DNA of 64,000 bases. Origin: Treponema sp. (lineage in GTDB: Bacteria > Spirochaetota > Spirochaetia > Treponematales > Treponemataceae). The stretch covers positions 62,001-126,000 of the forward strand of contig JAGCUI010000048.1 in the NCBI GenBank assembly GCA_017962965.1, written 5' to 3'. Below are positions 7,390 to 16,708 of the stretch, piece after piece (the first letter of the stretch is position 1; each line of letters opens with the position of its first letter). A model generated the notes under the pieces. The model did not search any database and had not been told where the DNA came from. It saw nothing but the letters and a program-made list of their open reading frames with translations. A program made the translations under genes and the position numbers.

Positions 7390-9798
7390 TTATTTATTTG
7401 CAAGATTAAATGAAATAATAAATTCGTAAGGTGAATCAGCCCACTTAAACTGTGTTCCATCGTAGTGATAACGGAAGGTGAACATAAGGTGCAGAGGGAA
7501 CTGAGGAATAAGGATTCTGATTGCAGGTCCAAAGCTGAAGTAGAAATCCTTAAGGTTCATGTCAGTAATCATGTCTGAAACACTTGGCTTTAAGATTACA
7601 GCATCGTGGAACAAGTCAAAGCCGATTACATTTGGAACAATTGGAATTCTGAATTCAATCTGTGTAGACCACATTGCCTGTCCCTTATTAACTGTATAAT
7701 TTGAAAGATTTACCCATCCTCTTCCGTTCAAGCGTCCGTCGATGTAAAGTCTGTTTGAGTCACTTAAGAGAGAGCCTGAGGTTGGAAGAATTGCAGAGAA
7801 TCCTGTATAAGCCGCAAGAACACCCTTGAAATTAAAGTCTTCTGTTAAAGGAATATCAAACAATGTAAGATATCCTTCGAGCTTAGTTTCTGACTTAAGG
7901 AAGAATTCTTTTTCGAGCCCCGGAATAAGTCCGTACCAGCTTAATCTCTGGCTTGCAAACCATCCCTTAGAAGGATCATAGGCAATATCACGATTATCAA
8001 GAGAAACACTTGCAAAGAGGGAGTTCATAATACCCCATCTGTTTGCAAACATTGAAACTCCAAGGTCTGTTGGTGTAAAGATAGCTTCATCATAACTGTA
8101 GCGTGTGAGGGAGTTATTCATACCTCCTGTTACAGTAAGAATACCAAAGTCAGGGAACCAGCGGCGTCCAAAGGCTGTACCGATAGAAGCTTCAAAACCT
8201 TCGTAAAGCATGTAGTAATAGTACTGGTCAAGGTTGAGGTTTGGAAGGAACATATTCTGAGGTGTATAAGCCTGTTTATGTGCAAAGGAAATTGACTGGT
8301 TATAAGAAATCGGTAAATCATTAATCCAGCTCTGTCCGTAAGAGAAACCGATTGACTGTTCAGATTTTGAAAGGTTTGTCTGAACTGCAATATTTCTTCC
8401 TTCTCCATAGAGGTTTGAGTTCTGAAGGTTGAAGTACAATGAGATTGGAATATCATCAGGATTTGTGATTTCAGAAACTGTCATACCTACGTTCAATGAG
8501 ATTGTATTTTGCTCTTCTACAGAGAAGATTACGTCAAAGAGGTTTGGTTCTGAACCAGGCTGAATATCAGGCACAACGTTTGAGAAGTACTGGAGGTTAT
8601 AAAGGTTTCTAAGACCGCTTACAACCTTATCTCTTGAAAGCACATCACCTTCTTCGATAGGAATTTCACGACGGATAACCTCTTCTTTTGTTTTAGAGTT
8701 ACCCTTGATGATGATGTGTTCAACGTGGCTTCTCTGGCCTTCTATAATAGAAATCTTATATGAGATTTCCCTTTTTTCTGTATTTTTTGTAGGAACAGGA
8801 TTAATCTGAACTGTCATGTATCCGTTGTCGATATAATAGCTCATAATCTGATTAATTCCGTCCTGGAATTTTACACTGTTGAAAACCTGACCTTCCTTGA
8901 GCTTAAAGCCTGAAAGGAGTGTTTCTGTAGTAAAGATTTCGTTACCCTGGATTGTAACTCCCTTAAATGTATAAAGGGAACCTTCCTGAATAACAAAGGT
9001 AATATCAAGTTCCTGTCTCTGTTTTTCTTTATTGAATGTATCCTGAATCTTTACATCAAGAATCTGTACATCAATATAACCTTCCTGCTGGTAAAGATTA
9101 AGAATAGTCTTTTTATCCATTTCGAGGGCGCTTGTCTTAAATGCACCGTCGTTCCAGAATCCTTCCGGCTTTAATGAGATTTTTCCAAGAAGACTCTTTT
9201 CTGAGAAAACTGAGTTTCCCATAACGTGGATTTTAGTAATAACTGTATTTACACCTTCGCTGATGATAAAGGTTACCTTTACTTCGCCATCTACAGTTTC
9301 GATTTTGTGTGAAACGGCAGAGTCTGTATAACCCTTTTCGATGTAGTGATCACGGATAAGACGTTCGTCTACAAGAATTTTTCCTTCTACATAAACAGAT
9401 GAAGCCTTTGATTTAATTACATCACGAAGCTCACTGTTACGGATTTTTACGTTTCCTTTAAATTCGATTGAAGAAATAACAGGCTTTTCGATTACCTGGA
9501 AAACAAGAACAACATTGTCCTGATTGTCCGGGTCGTGTTCTGCAAAGGCATTGATATCTTCAAAATAATCAAGATCGGTAATACGGTCTACGATATCTGA
9601 ATAATTTTTTTCTGTAAAAGGTTCTCCGATATAATCACTGCTCACTGCAGTCAATTCACTCTTTTTAACATTTTTAAGGCCACGGAATTCAACCTTTGTA
9701 ATAGTTTTATTCCAGAACCATTCTGAATCATCCTGCGCGTTTAACGCCATGAACATTGAAAAAATTACTACTAATACTGTAAGCACTCTACGATGCAT
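7390..9798 (-). CDS. bamA: Outer-membrane protein assembly factor BamA
   Basis: BamA inserts beta-barrel proteins into the outer membrane. The 802-residue protein has a signal peptide (to ALNAQ, residue 21), about five POTRA repeats (for example KVEFRGLKN, SSIEFKGNVK, KIHVMGNSV, GVTIQGNEIF, HIIIKGNSK) up to about residue 430, and a C-terminal beta-barrel with aromatic-rich strands ending in EFIISFNLANK. An AGGAG ribosome site precedes the ATG. It is flanked by tamB upstream and skp downstream. The family is well studied in T. pallidum as a surface-exposed protein (TP0326). Confidence 0.96.
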   Translation of the reverse strand: MHRRVLTVLVVIFSMFMALNAQDDSEWFWNKTITKVEFRGLKNVKKSELTAVSSDYIGEPFTEKNYSDIVDRITDLDYFEDINAFAEHDPDNQDNVVLVFQVIEKPVISSIEFKGNVKIRNSELRDVIKSKASSVYVEGKILVDERLIRDHYIEKGYTDSAVSHKIETVDGEVKVTFIISEGVNTVITKIHVMGNSVFSEKSLLGKISLKPEGFWNDGAFKTSALEMDKKTILNLYQQEGYIDVQILDVKIQDTFNKEKQRQELDITFVIQEGSLYTFKGVTIQGNEIFTTETLLSGFKLKEGQVFNSVKFQDGINQIMSYYIDNGYMTVQINPVPTKNTEKREISYKISIIEGQRSHVEHIIIKGNSKTKEEVIRREIPIEEGDVLSRDKVVSGLRNLYNLQYFSNVVPDIQPGSEPNLFDVIFSVEEQNTISLNVGMTVSEITNPDDIPISLYFNLQNSNLYGEGRNIAVQTNLSKSEQSIGFSYGQSWINDLPISYNQSISFAHKQAYTPQNMFLPNLNLDQYYYYMLYEGFEASIGTAFGRRWFPDFGILTVTGGMNNSLTRYSYDEAIFTPTDLGVSMFANRWGIMNSLFASVSLDNRDIAYDPSKGWFASQRLSWYGLIPGLEKEFFLKSETKLEGYLTLFDIPLTEDFNFKGVLAAYTGFSAILPTSGSLLSDSNRLYIDGRLNGRGWVNLSNYTVNKGQAMWSTQIEFRIPIVPNVIGFDLFHDAVILKPSVSDMITDMNLKDFYFSFGPAIRILIPQFPLHLMFTFRYHYDGTQFKWADSPYEFIISFNLANK

Positions 9799-9829
9799 AA
9801 CACTTTTCTCCTATAACGGTTTTGTATTC

Positions 9830-12800
9830 CTAAAATGTAAGTTTCCATGACAAAGAAACAGACGTTGATGGAACATACTGCTGCCGCATTATTGCATTTA
9901 TATCCGGGGCCATATTCCATCTTATATTTGCGATTGGAAGATCCAGCTCAAGACCGAACTCCGGTTTTAGACTAAGTCCTCTTGAAAAAGAAATATCATT
10001 TCCATCTTCCAGTGCCAGATGAAGCATTGCATCTACATACAACGAACTTCCCAGGTATTTACCTATATAAACAGTTGTATTGTCCAAAAAGTTACCGATT
10101 GTTATCTTACTCTGATCAATTTGATCCGAAGTTCCGATTTTAATAGCATTCTGAATAACATTTGTACGTAATGAAAATATATCAAAATTCATTAAGTCTC
10201 GCAACTTGTTTTCCATATCACGGATGAGCGTAGACTGGATGTAATAGTCTCCGGCAGTGGCAAGAATCTGACCAAAGTTTTCTGAATCGGCAATAACAAC
10301 CTGACCTAAGAGCGTTAAAATCTCATTTTCTGATTTTGCAGGAACAGAAGAGAATTTTGGAGATAAATCCTGCAAGTACTGATTGTCTACAGAGAAAATA
10401 ATCTTTACGTTCTGTCCCGTAGAGTCTTTTTCTCGGGTTTCGGCCTGTATTGTAATCAAAGGATTGGTAATATCATCCTGATTAAACTTGATGCTTCCTT
10501 CTTTAATATAGAAGTTTCGGCTCAAGTAGTTTACATCACCTGATTTAAGCTTTAATTCACCGCCGATTTCGTAATATTCATTTGAACTGTCTACCTTAAC
10601 CGAAATTGGAGTATTTGGAACAAAGATACATCTTAAAATCGGGTTAAAGCTCAAATTAACGTGTGTTCCCATAAGAACTTCTAAGTCGCACACAAAGTAC
10701 ATATCATCATCGTCGTCATCAGAAGACATGTTATTCGAAGCTTCCGTAATATCAGAAATATTCAAAACAACATCTACATTTTCTACAGAAACCTTTCCCT
10801 TAACGCTCCATGTATCTGCTTCGTAACCCAAATCTACATTACAATTAACATCACCCTTTACATTTACAAAAGGACTCTTAAATGCAACAGGAATAGCAAC
10901 TCCCCTTATGGATTCCATATTGAACAGCATGTTATCAACAATCCATTTATCAAGAGCAAGATGGCCGTCCATTACAAATTTAGGTTCGTTTTTAATAGAA
11001 TAAACCTTTTTAATCAGAGTAAATTCATTTTCGTTTGCATCAATCTGGATTCTGTCTGTATAAATTACGTTTTTAAAGATGCTTGGAAGATAGAACCTAG
11101 GGTTATCAATATAAAGGCTTCCGTAGAATTCAGGAGTATCAAAATTACCCTTCATTACAAAGTCACCTTTAACATTTGCCTGTTCAACTTTAAAGTATTC
11201 TTCTATATCAAAATATTCCATGAGGGTTTTTACATTGATATTAACATTCGAAACATTTACATCAAGCTTTGAAGTACTTGCAATTCCGCTGAAATCAAAA
11301 TAAATCAAATTTGGAGAATCTATAGAACCGATTACTTCGCCAGTTTCCGGAATATATGTTCCTACAAGACCAACGTTATCGGAAGAGAAAAGCGAAATAA
11401 AATCCTGGTTATAGGTTGCAGTAATATCAAAGCTAACTTCTTTTTTCATAAGGGTTCCGGAAATCTTATTAGAAGAAAGTGTTACAGAGAATAAATCCGG
11501 AATAAAGGTTTTTGGCTCAGAATAATATGCATCAAAAATTGTAAGCTTCATTGGAATTTCAACGTCTTTTTCGCCGTTTAAAGTTTCAAACACTGTAGAA
11601 AAGCTTCCTTCAAAATTATCCAAATCCATACTTCCGCTAAGACCCGTAAACTGGAAATCCGCATGCTTGAATTTAAAGTCCGAAATTGAAACAAGTCTGT
11701 CTTCCAGAATTGCATTGCCGGTTACAGTGAATAAATCCTTATTCAAAAGCATAGAAAGTTTATTTACAGTTAAGAATACGGAAGGATGTTCAATTGTTCC
11801 AGTAAAGTTAATCGAGGCTGTTAATTCGTTATTGTCATTTTTTACTGTTGTAAAGCGGCTCAATCCAAAATGATTTATCTGAATCTGAGAGTTGATATAA
11901 ACGTTTTTCATAAATGCATCGCCGGTTAAAGGTTTTGCATCAGGGTTAGAAGCCGAAAGATCTATTACAATTTTTTCGTCAGAGAAGATATTTTTTACAG
12001 AAACTGAAAGACCTGCAGAATCAAAAATACCGTCGTTAATATTAATTGTTAAATCTCCGCTTCCTTCCATAGAAGAATATTTATCTACGTACGAAATTGA
12101 AGAAAGCTTTGCTCCGTATTTTGAGCCGTTTCCGCTTAAGGTAAGCTTTGGATTAATTGAAGAGGTTGCATCTGTTTTTTCAATTTCAAGAGAATTAACC
12201 TGAACCTCAGGACCGTTATCATAATCATAAGTGAATCTTGTGCTTGTAGAAAAAATCAAAGAAAGGTCTGAAATAATAACCGGAAGATTTTTTACATTAA
12301 CATGGCCGTCCACACCTTTTTTGCCAATTATAACCTGAGAGTCTAAGCCGTAGTCTCCGGAAATACTGATTGTGTTTTCTATAATTGAGCCTGCAAAGTG
12401 ATACGGAATTGAAGAAGCAACGGCGTCTACTAAGAAGAAAACCTCGTTGGATTCAGGAAGGATATCCATAGTGCCCGATAAGTTTACAGCAAAAGAGCCT
12501 AAGATTAAGTCAAAGCGGTTAAGCTGGAAACTTTGTTCGTTGCCCGAAGCCGAAGCAAAAAGATACTGATTTCCTTCGCGGGTGTTTGCAACAAGGACGT
12601 ATGGAATGTTATACGAAACCGATTTAAAGTCTGTAGAAAAATAAACGTCTCCTGTAAAAATATAAGGATCTGCTGTTTCTACAAAACCATCCACTGTTTC
12701 TGCAGCGTCATTAGGAACTGCTTCTCGGATAAATTCCATTACACTTCCCAAAGAGATACTGTTTAAAGAAATATTTGTCTGAACATAATTTGATTCATTA

Positions 12801-14224
12801 AGGTAACTTCCCGCAAGCTTGATTACTCCGATTACACCATCTGAATTACCGTCTGTAACCTTTGAATAATCCGAAACTTCAAAGTCAAAATCGATTGAAT
12901 CAGAAAGTAAATGAACGTGAGACTGCATGCCCGCTAAAGCCTTGTTTCCAAGCTGAATACTTGGAGAAAAGAAAATAAATCCGTCTTTAATAGGGTCTAT
13001 GTAAATTTCAGAAGAAACAGTTTTTCCGTTTGGAAGATGAAGATCATCAATACCGATTAATCCTTCGATCTGAAGTGTTCCGTATTTATAGGAAAGCTTT
13101 CCGTTTACCCTTCCCATGTCTCCCTTTACATCAAAGCTGCTGAGCCTGATAAAATCAGTATTTCCGTAAAGAGAATAATTTGTAATTAAGCCGCCCGGAA
13201 CTAAAGAATCAGGAATCATAATATGACCGCCTGAATAATAATCAACCTTACCGTCTGAGCCCCTGTATTCTCCGTGTGCGTCTATATAAAAGCGTAAATT
13301 ACTTAAGTACTGAATTAAATCTTCATCCTTTGTATTAATAAGCTGGAGAGGTTCAAAGCCTTCTGCAAGAACATCAAGCGTTGCATCCAAAGTCTTTATA
13401 TTAAAATCTGCCTTAACAGAAAGCGGGAATGCATTTTTTACAGTATGTGCTTCTAAAACTGAATTGTTGTAGGTTGCAATAAAGTTGAGTTTGGCCGCTT
13501 TAAATTCGCCGTTTGTAATATCAAAAAGATTAACCATGATTGAAGAATTATCAAGATCATCATAAATTGTGCCCGAAAAATTTGCCGCCCCTGTAAATTC
13601 CATTTCAATCATTTTTACATAGGCTTCTACCCTGGATTTAATAGTGAATTCAATATTCTTTTTTCTTCTGGAGTTTGTAAGCTTTACATCCTTTACATAA
13701 TATTTTACGTTCACATATTCATCATCATAAACAACTGTTACATTTGTTACGCTGATATTAACCGGTACAAAGCTCAAAATTTGATTTATATCAAACTCCG
13801 ACGACGTAGATTCCTGACCTGAAAACTTTTCTATATTTTTTTGAACAATATCTATCGTTTTATTTATGTTTACAGTTACTCCGTCTACTTTAACACCGCG
13901 TATAAAAGAAGAAATATCTCCGGTTAAAAGTGAAAGAAGCCTGTAGTCAATCATTACCTTATTTATTGTGGCAATTTCGGCACCATTTTCATCTCGGGCT
14001 GTAATATCGTTGATTTTAAAGGAAGCTAAGATTGAAGGAGAAAAGGATTCGTATGAGAGAACAATGCCTGTATTTTCGTAAACCATCTGGATTAATTGGT
14101 TTGTGTATTTATAAACAGCATTTTCCAGCTTTTTATAGATTGGCCTTGAAACAATGAGGGCTGTAATAGTGAGGAAAATAAAAATGGCTGAACAAATCTT
14201 TGTTCTCGGGCTAAGCTTTCTCAT
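9830..14224 (-). CDS. tamB: TamB-like translocation/assembly or lipid-transport protein
   Basis: The 1464-residue protein has one N-terminal membrane anchor (about residues 11-27), a very long body rich in short beta strands, and a C-terminal DUF490/TamB domain near residues 1190-1464. This is the layout of TamB/AsmA-like proteins, which span the periplasm and serve outer-membrane protein insertion or phospholipid transport. An acidic run of six Asp lies near residue 1160. It begins the transcription unit that continues into bamA, skp and mutS, with only 31 bases to bamA. A CAAAGG ribosome site sits close to the ATG. TamA itself is absent here; pairing with BamA is known in spirochaetes. Confidence 0.9.
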   Translation of the reverse strand: MRKLSPRTKICSAIFIFLTITALIVSRPIYKKLENAVYKYTNQLIQMVYENTGIVLSYESFSPSILASFKINDITARDENGAEIATINKVMIDYRLLSLLTGDISSFIRGVKVDGVTVNINKTIDIVQKNIEKFSGQESTSSEFDINQILSFVPVNISVTNVTVVYDDEYVNVKYYVKDVKLTNSRRKKNIEFTIKSRVEAYVKMIEMEFTGAANFSGTIYDDLDNSSIMVNLFDITNGEFKAAKLNFIATYNNSVLEAHTVKNAFPLSVKADFNIKTLDATLDVLAEGFEPLQLINTKDEDLIQYLSNLRFYIDAHGEYRGSDGKVDYYSGGHIMIPDSLVPGGLITNYSLYGNTDFIRLSSFDVKGDMGRVNGKLSYKYGTLQIEGLIGIDDLHLPNGKTVSSEIYIDPIKDGFIFFSPSIQLGNKALAGMQSHVHLLSDSIDFDFEVSDYSKVTDGNSDGVIGVIKLAGSYLNESNYVQTNISLNSISLGSVMEFIREAVPNDAAETVDGFVETADPYIFTGDVYFSTDFKSVSYNIPYVLVANTREGNQYLFASASGNEQSFQLNRFDLILGSFAVNLSGTMDILPESNEVFFLVDAVASSIPYHFAGSIIENTISISGDYGLDSQVIIGKKGVDGHVNVKNLPVIISDLSLIFSTSTRFTYDYDNGPEVQVNSLEIEKTDATSSINPKLTLSGNGSKYGAKLSSISYVDKYSSMEGSGDLTININDGIFDSAGLSVSVKNIFSDEKIVIDLSASNPDAKPLTGDAFMKNVYINSQIQINHFGLSRFTTVKNDNNELTASINFTGTIEHPSVFLTVNKLSMLLNKDLFTVTGNAILEDRLVSISDFKFKHADFQFTGLSGSMDLDNFEGSFSTVFETLNGEKDVEIPMKLTIFDAYYSEPKTFIPDLFSVTLSSNKISGTLMKKEVSFDITATYNQDFISLFSSDNVGLVGTYIPETGEVIGSIDSPNLIYFDFSGIASTSKLDVNVSNVNINVKTLMEYFDIEEYFKVEQANVKGDFVMKGNFDTPEFYGSLYIDNPRFYLPSIFKNVIYTDRIQIDANENEFTLIKKVYSIKNEPKFVMDGHLALDKWIVDNMLFNMESIRGVAIPVAFKSPFVNVKGDVNCNVDLGYEADTWSVKGKVSVENVDVVLNISDITEASNNMSSDDDDDDMYFVCDLEVLMGTHVNLSFNPILRCIFVPNTPISVKVDSSNEYYEIGGELKLKSGDVNYLSRNFYIKEGSIKFNQDDITNPLITIQAETREKDSTGQNVKIIFSVDNQYLQDLSPKFSSVPAKSENEILTLLGQVVIADSENFGQILATAGDYYIQSTLIRDMENKLRDLMNFDIFSLRTNVIQNAIKIGTSDQIDQSKITIGNFLDNTTVYIGKYLGSSLYVDAMLHLALEDGNDISFSRGLSLKPEFGLELDLPIANIRWNMAPDINAIMRQQYVPSTSVSLSWKLTF

Positions 14225-14271
14225 ACCTTTGAAAAAATTTTGGGCATAAAAATCCCAATTTTAGTCTATAT

Positions 14272-14280
14272 ATTATAACA
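14272..14280 (-). promoter_or_regulatory. Extended -10 promoter for tamB-bamA-skp-mutS
   Basis: Minus strand reads TGTTATAAT, an extended -10 box, in the divergent gap between tamB and tmk. No good -35 is seen, which is common with an extended -10. The predicted leader is about 40 bases and contains the AAAGG site of tamB. Confidence 0.5.
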
Positions 14281-14289
14281 GAAATTCTA

Positions 14290-14295
14290 TATAAT
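14290..14295 (+). promoter_or_regulatory. Putative -10 box of tmk, very close to the start codon
   Basis: TATAAT ends 6 bases before the tmk ATG, and no ribosome binding site lies in between. If used, transcription would begin at or next to the ATG and give a leaderless mRNA. The -35 is weak. Confidence 0.4.
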
Positions 14296-14301
14296 TACAT
14301 T

Positions 14302-14913
14302 ATGGTACTTAAAAATTTTATTGTATTCGAAGGAATCGACGGCAGCGGAACCTCCACTCAACTAAGGCTTTTAAAAAAACATTTTAATAATGTTGTTGTA
14401 ACAGCAGAACCTACAGATAAAGAAACAGGTAAATTTTTAAGAAGAATGCTTGGCGGAGAATTTTCTGTTGATGAACGCACAAACGCCTTTCTTTTTGCAG
14501 CAGACAGATGCGAGCACCTCTACGGAAAAGACGGAATTATCCAGACAACAGAAAGCGGAAAAATTGTTGTAAGCGACCGTTATATTTTTTCAAGCTTAGC
14601 ATACCAGACTGCAGGTGGTGCAAACGAGCTTCCAGCCTTATTAAATTCAACTTTTCCTCTTCCCCAAGTGCTTTTTTATTTTGTAATAGATCCAGAAATT
14701 TCTCTTTCACGCGTAAATTCCAGAAACGGTAAAAAAGAAATATACGAAAAAATCGAAATCCAGAAAAAAATTGCTTCTATGTATGAAAAAGTAATTTCTG
14801 AATACGAAAAAAATTCTGCACAGAACGGAATGAAGGTTGTGCGCATAGACGCTACAAAACCAATCTCAGAAGTTTCTAAAGAAATTACTCAGGTTATAGA
14901 ATCATTAAATTAA
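14302..14913 (+). CDS. tmk: Thymidylate kinase
   Basis: Converts dTMP to dTDP with ATP. The 203 residues start with the P-loop FEGIDGSGTSTQ (about residues 9-20), followed by the TAEPTD segment with the conserved Glu-Pro, the DRYIFSSLAYQ motif near residue 93 and a LID region. Length is normal. Thr-Ser replaces the usual Lys-Ser/Thr of the P-loop (GSGTS); this also occurs in some spirochaetal and archaeal Tmk proteins as I remember. The gene opens the plus-strand block and has no visible ribosome site. Confidence 0.93.
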   Translation: MVLKNFIVFEGIDGSGTSTQLRLLKKHFNNVVVTAEPTDKETGKFLRRMLGGEFSVDERTNAFLFAADRCEHLYGKDGIIQTTESGKIVVSDRYIFSSLAYQTAGGANELPALLNSTFPLPQVLFYFVIDPEISLSRVNSRNGKKEIYEKIEIQKKIASMYEKVISEYEKNSAQNGMKVVRIDATKPISEVSKEITQVIESLN

Positions 14914-14950
14914 TCCTAAAATCTTACAATAAAAAGCCGATATTTTAAGT

Positions 14951-15565
14951 GTGAAAAAGACTTTTATCACTCTTTTATTCGTATTAGCTTTCTCATGCTT
15001 TCATGTAAATGACGTTCATTCCTACATGACAAAATACAAGGAAGAATATTACAGACTCTATCACATCCACTATATTCAGTATCCTGATGACTGCATGGAA
15101 AATATTTATTGGCTTGAACGTGCGGCAAGAGCTGATTTTTGTAATCCTCGTTATGTCGGCTTTACAATTAAAAACGAAAAAGAGTGGGAAAAATACAGAT
15201 ACCTTTTTATGATGCACATCAATCTTAAGCTTGTTGAACAGCATTTGAGACTTGGAAGCATCTACGACAAACAGGTTATCTATTTTTACGACGCACCTTT
15301 TAAAAAACAGATTCTCGAAAATGTTGAAATAAGCTTACAGTGCTATAAAACAGCCTTAGTTTACTGGGATGAAGCAAAGGTATGGTACGAAAAAGCCAAT
15401 GCTCCAAGCTTTAACTTTCTTTTTATTACTGCAAAACAGGAATGGGAAGATGAACGCGAAAGAATTATGAACGGTAAACTCAACTATGAACGTACAATAA
15501 AAAGAGAGATTTCTCGTGTAGAAAAAAACATTGAACAACTTAACCAAATGTCTGAAAAGTATTAA
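14951..15565 (+). CDS. Small exported protein of unknown function
   Basis: A 204-residue protein read from a GTG start, which gives a hydrophobic N-terminal segment (TFITLLFVLAFSC) that could be a lipoprotein signal with Cys at residue 16. The next ATG would remove the signal. The rest is rich in Tyr, Glu and Lys, with a predicted coiled coil near the end (RTIKREISRVEKNIEQ). It sits between tmk and aroB, 12 bases before aroB. No ribosome site is obvious. I recognise no domain. The conserved position after tmk in treponemes, if confirmed, would support a real gene. Confidence 0.7.
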   Translation: MKKTFITLLFVLAFSCFHVNDVHSYMTKYKEEYYRLYHIHYIQYPDDCMENIYWLERAARADFCNPRYVGFTIKNEKEWEKYRYLFMMHINLKLVEQHLRLGSIYDKQVIYFYDAPFKKQILENVEISLQCYKTALVYWDEAKVWYEKANAPSFNFLFITAKQEWEDERERIMNGKLNYERTIKREISRVEKNIEQLNQMSEKY

Positions 15566-15577
15566 TATGTTGTTCAT

Positions 15578-16693
15578 ATGATTCAAAACACAATAAAAAT
15601 TAATTATCCCGAAACTTCCCTTACACCACGTTTTTCTGACGTTATTTTTAACTCTGGTGTACCTGATTTAATTTCTACTTTTAAACCCGGAGAAGAAAAG
15701 GAATCCCGCTGTCTTTTTGTTACAGACGCTTCTGTTGCAAGTCTTTCATGCGTACAGGAATTTATCAGCAAATTTGATGATGATGTGTGCGGTAATGATA
15801 AGCTTTTAATTCTCGGCTCGGGCGAACCTTATAAAACAATTGAAAGTGTTTTGCGCATAGTTACCTCGGCACTCGAAGCAGGCTTTAACCGTAAAGATAC
15901 ATTCATCGGTATTGGAGGCGGAGTAATCTGTGATATCACTGCCTTTGCAGCTTCCATTTATAAACGCGGCTGTAATATTGAATTTGTTCCTACTACCCTT
16001 TTAGCAATGGTAGACGCTTCTGTTGGCGGAAAAACAGGCTGTGATTTTGATAATTACAAAAACATGATTGGAAGCTTTTATCCTGCAAGAAAGATTTACT
16101 ACTGGCCTGAATTTATCCAGAGTCTTCCGGAAAACCAGTATCTTTCGGGACTTGCAGAAGCATTTAAAACTGCAGTGCTTTTTGATAAAGAGCTTTTTGA
16201 TATTTTTAGAAATGAATCTAAAAAAATACTCGAACGCGATTCAGAAATTCTTCATGTTATTATTCCAAAATGCGTACAGGCAAAAGCAGCTATTGTAGAA
16301 AAAGATTTTTACGAAAAGAATATCCGTGCTTACTTGAATCTTGGACACACCTTTGCACATGCGCTTGAATCTGTAAGCGGACTTGGTGCTGTTACTCACG
16401 GAGAAGCAGTTGCATGGGGAATCGGAAGAGTTACTGCTTTGAGCAACAACAAGGGCTACTGTCTTTCTGAATTTAAAGAGCAGATTTTTAAAACAATGGA
16501 ATTATACGGCTGGGATACAAATCCTATTCCTTCAATTATAAAAGGCGGGGCAATTGGTGAAAGACTTGTTGCCGTTATGCATAAGGATAAAAAGAACAGT
16601 ACTTCTAAAATCAAGCTTGTAATTCCAAAGAATGTTTCAGATATCATGATTGAAGAAACTGATGACTCTGATATTCTTATGGTTTTAAAATAA
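15578..16693 (+). CDS. aroB: 3-dehydroquinate synthase
   Basis: Second enzyme of the shikimate pathway; it converts DAHP to 3-dehydroquinate with NAD and a divalent metal. The 371 residues include the nucleotide-binding GIGGGVICDITAF near residue 110, the FVPTTLLAMVDASVGGKTG motif near 140 and the metal-ligand segment LGHTFAHALE near 254. Length is typical. No ribosome site precedes the ATG, and the gene follows the small exported protein by 12 bases. No other shikimate gene lies in the window. Confidence 0.95.
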   Translation: MIQNTIKINYPETSLTPRFSDVIFNSGVPDLISTFKPGEEKESRCLFVTDASVASLSCVQEFISKFDDDVCGNDKLLILGSGEPYKTIESVLRIVTSALEAGFNRKDTFIGIGGGVICDITAFAASIYKRGCNIEFVPTTLLAMVDASVGGKTGCDFDNYKNMIGSFYPARKIYYWPEFIQSLPENQYLSGLAEAFKTAVLFDKELFDIFRNESKKILERDSEILHVIIPKCVQAKAAIVEKDFYEKNIRAYLNLGHTFAHALESVSGLGAVTHGEAVAWGIGRVTALSNNKGYCLSEFKEQIFKTMELYGWDTNPIPSIIKGGAIGERLVAVMHKDKKNSTSKIKLVIPKNVSDIMIEETDDSDILMVLK

Positions 16694-16708
16694 TACCCGA
16701 GTAGAAAA

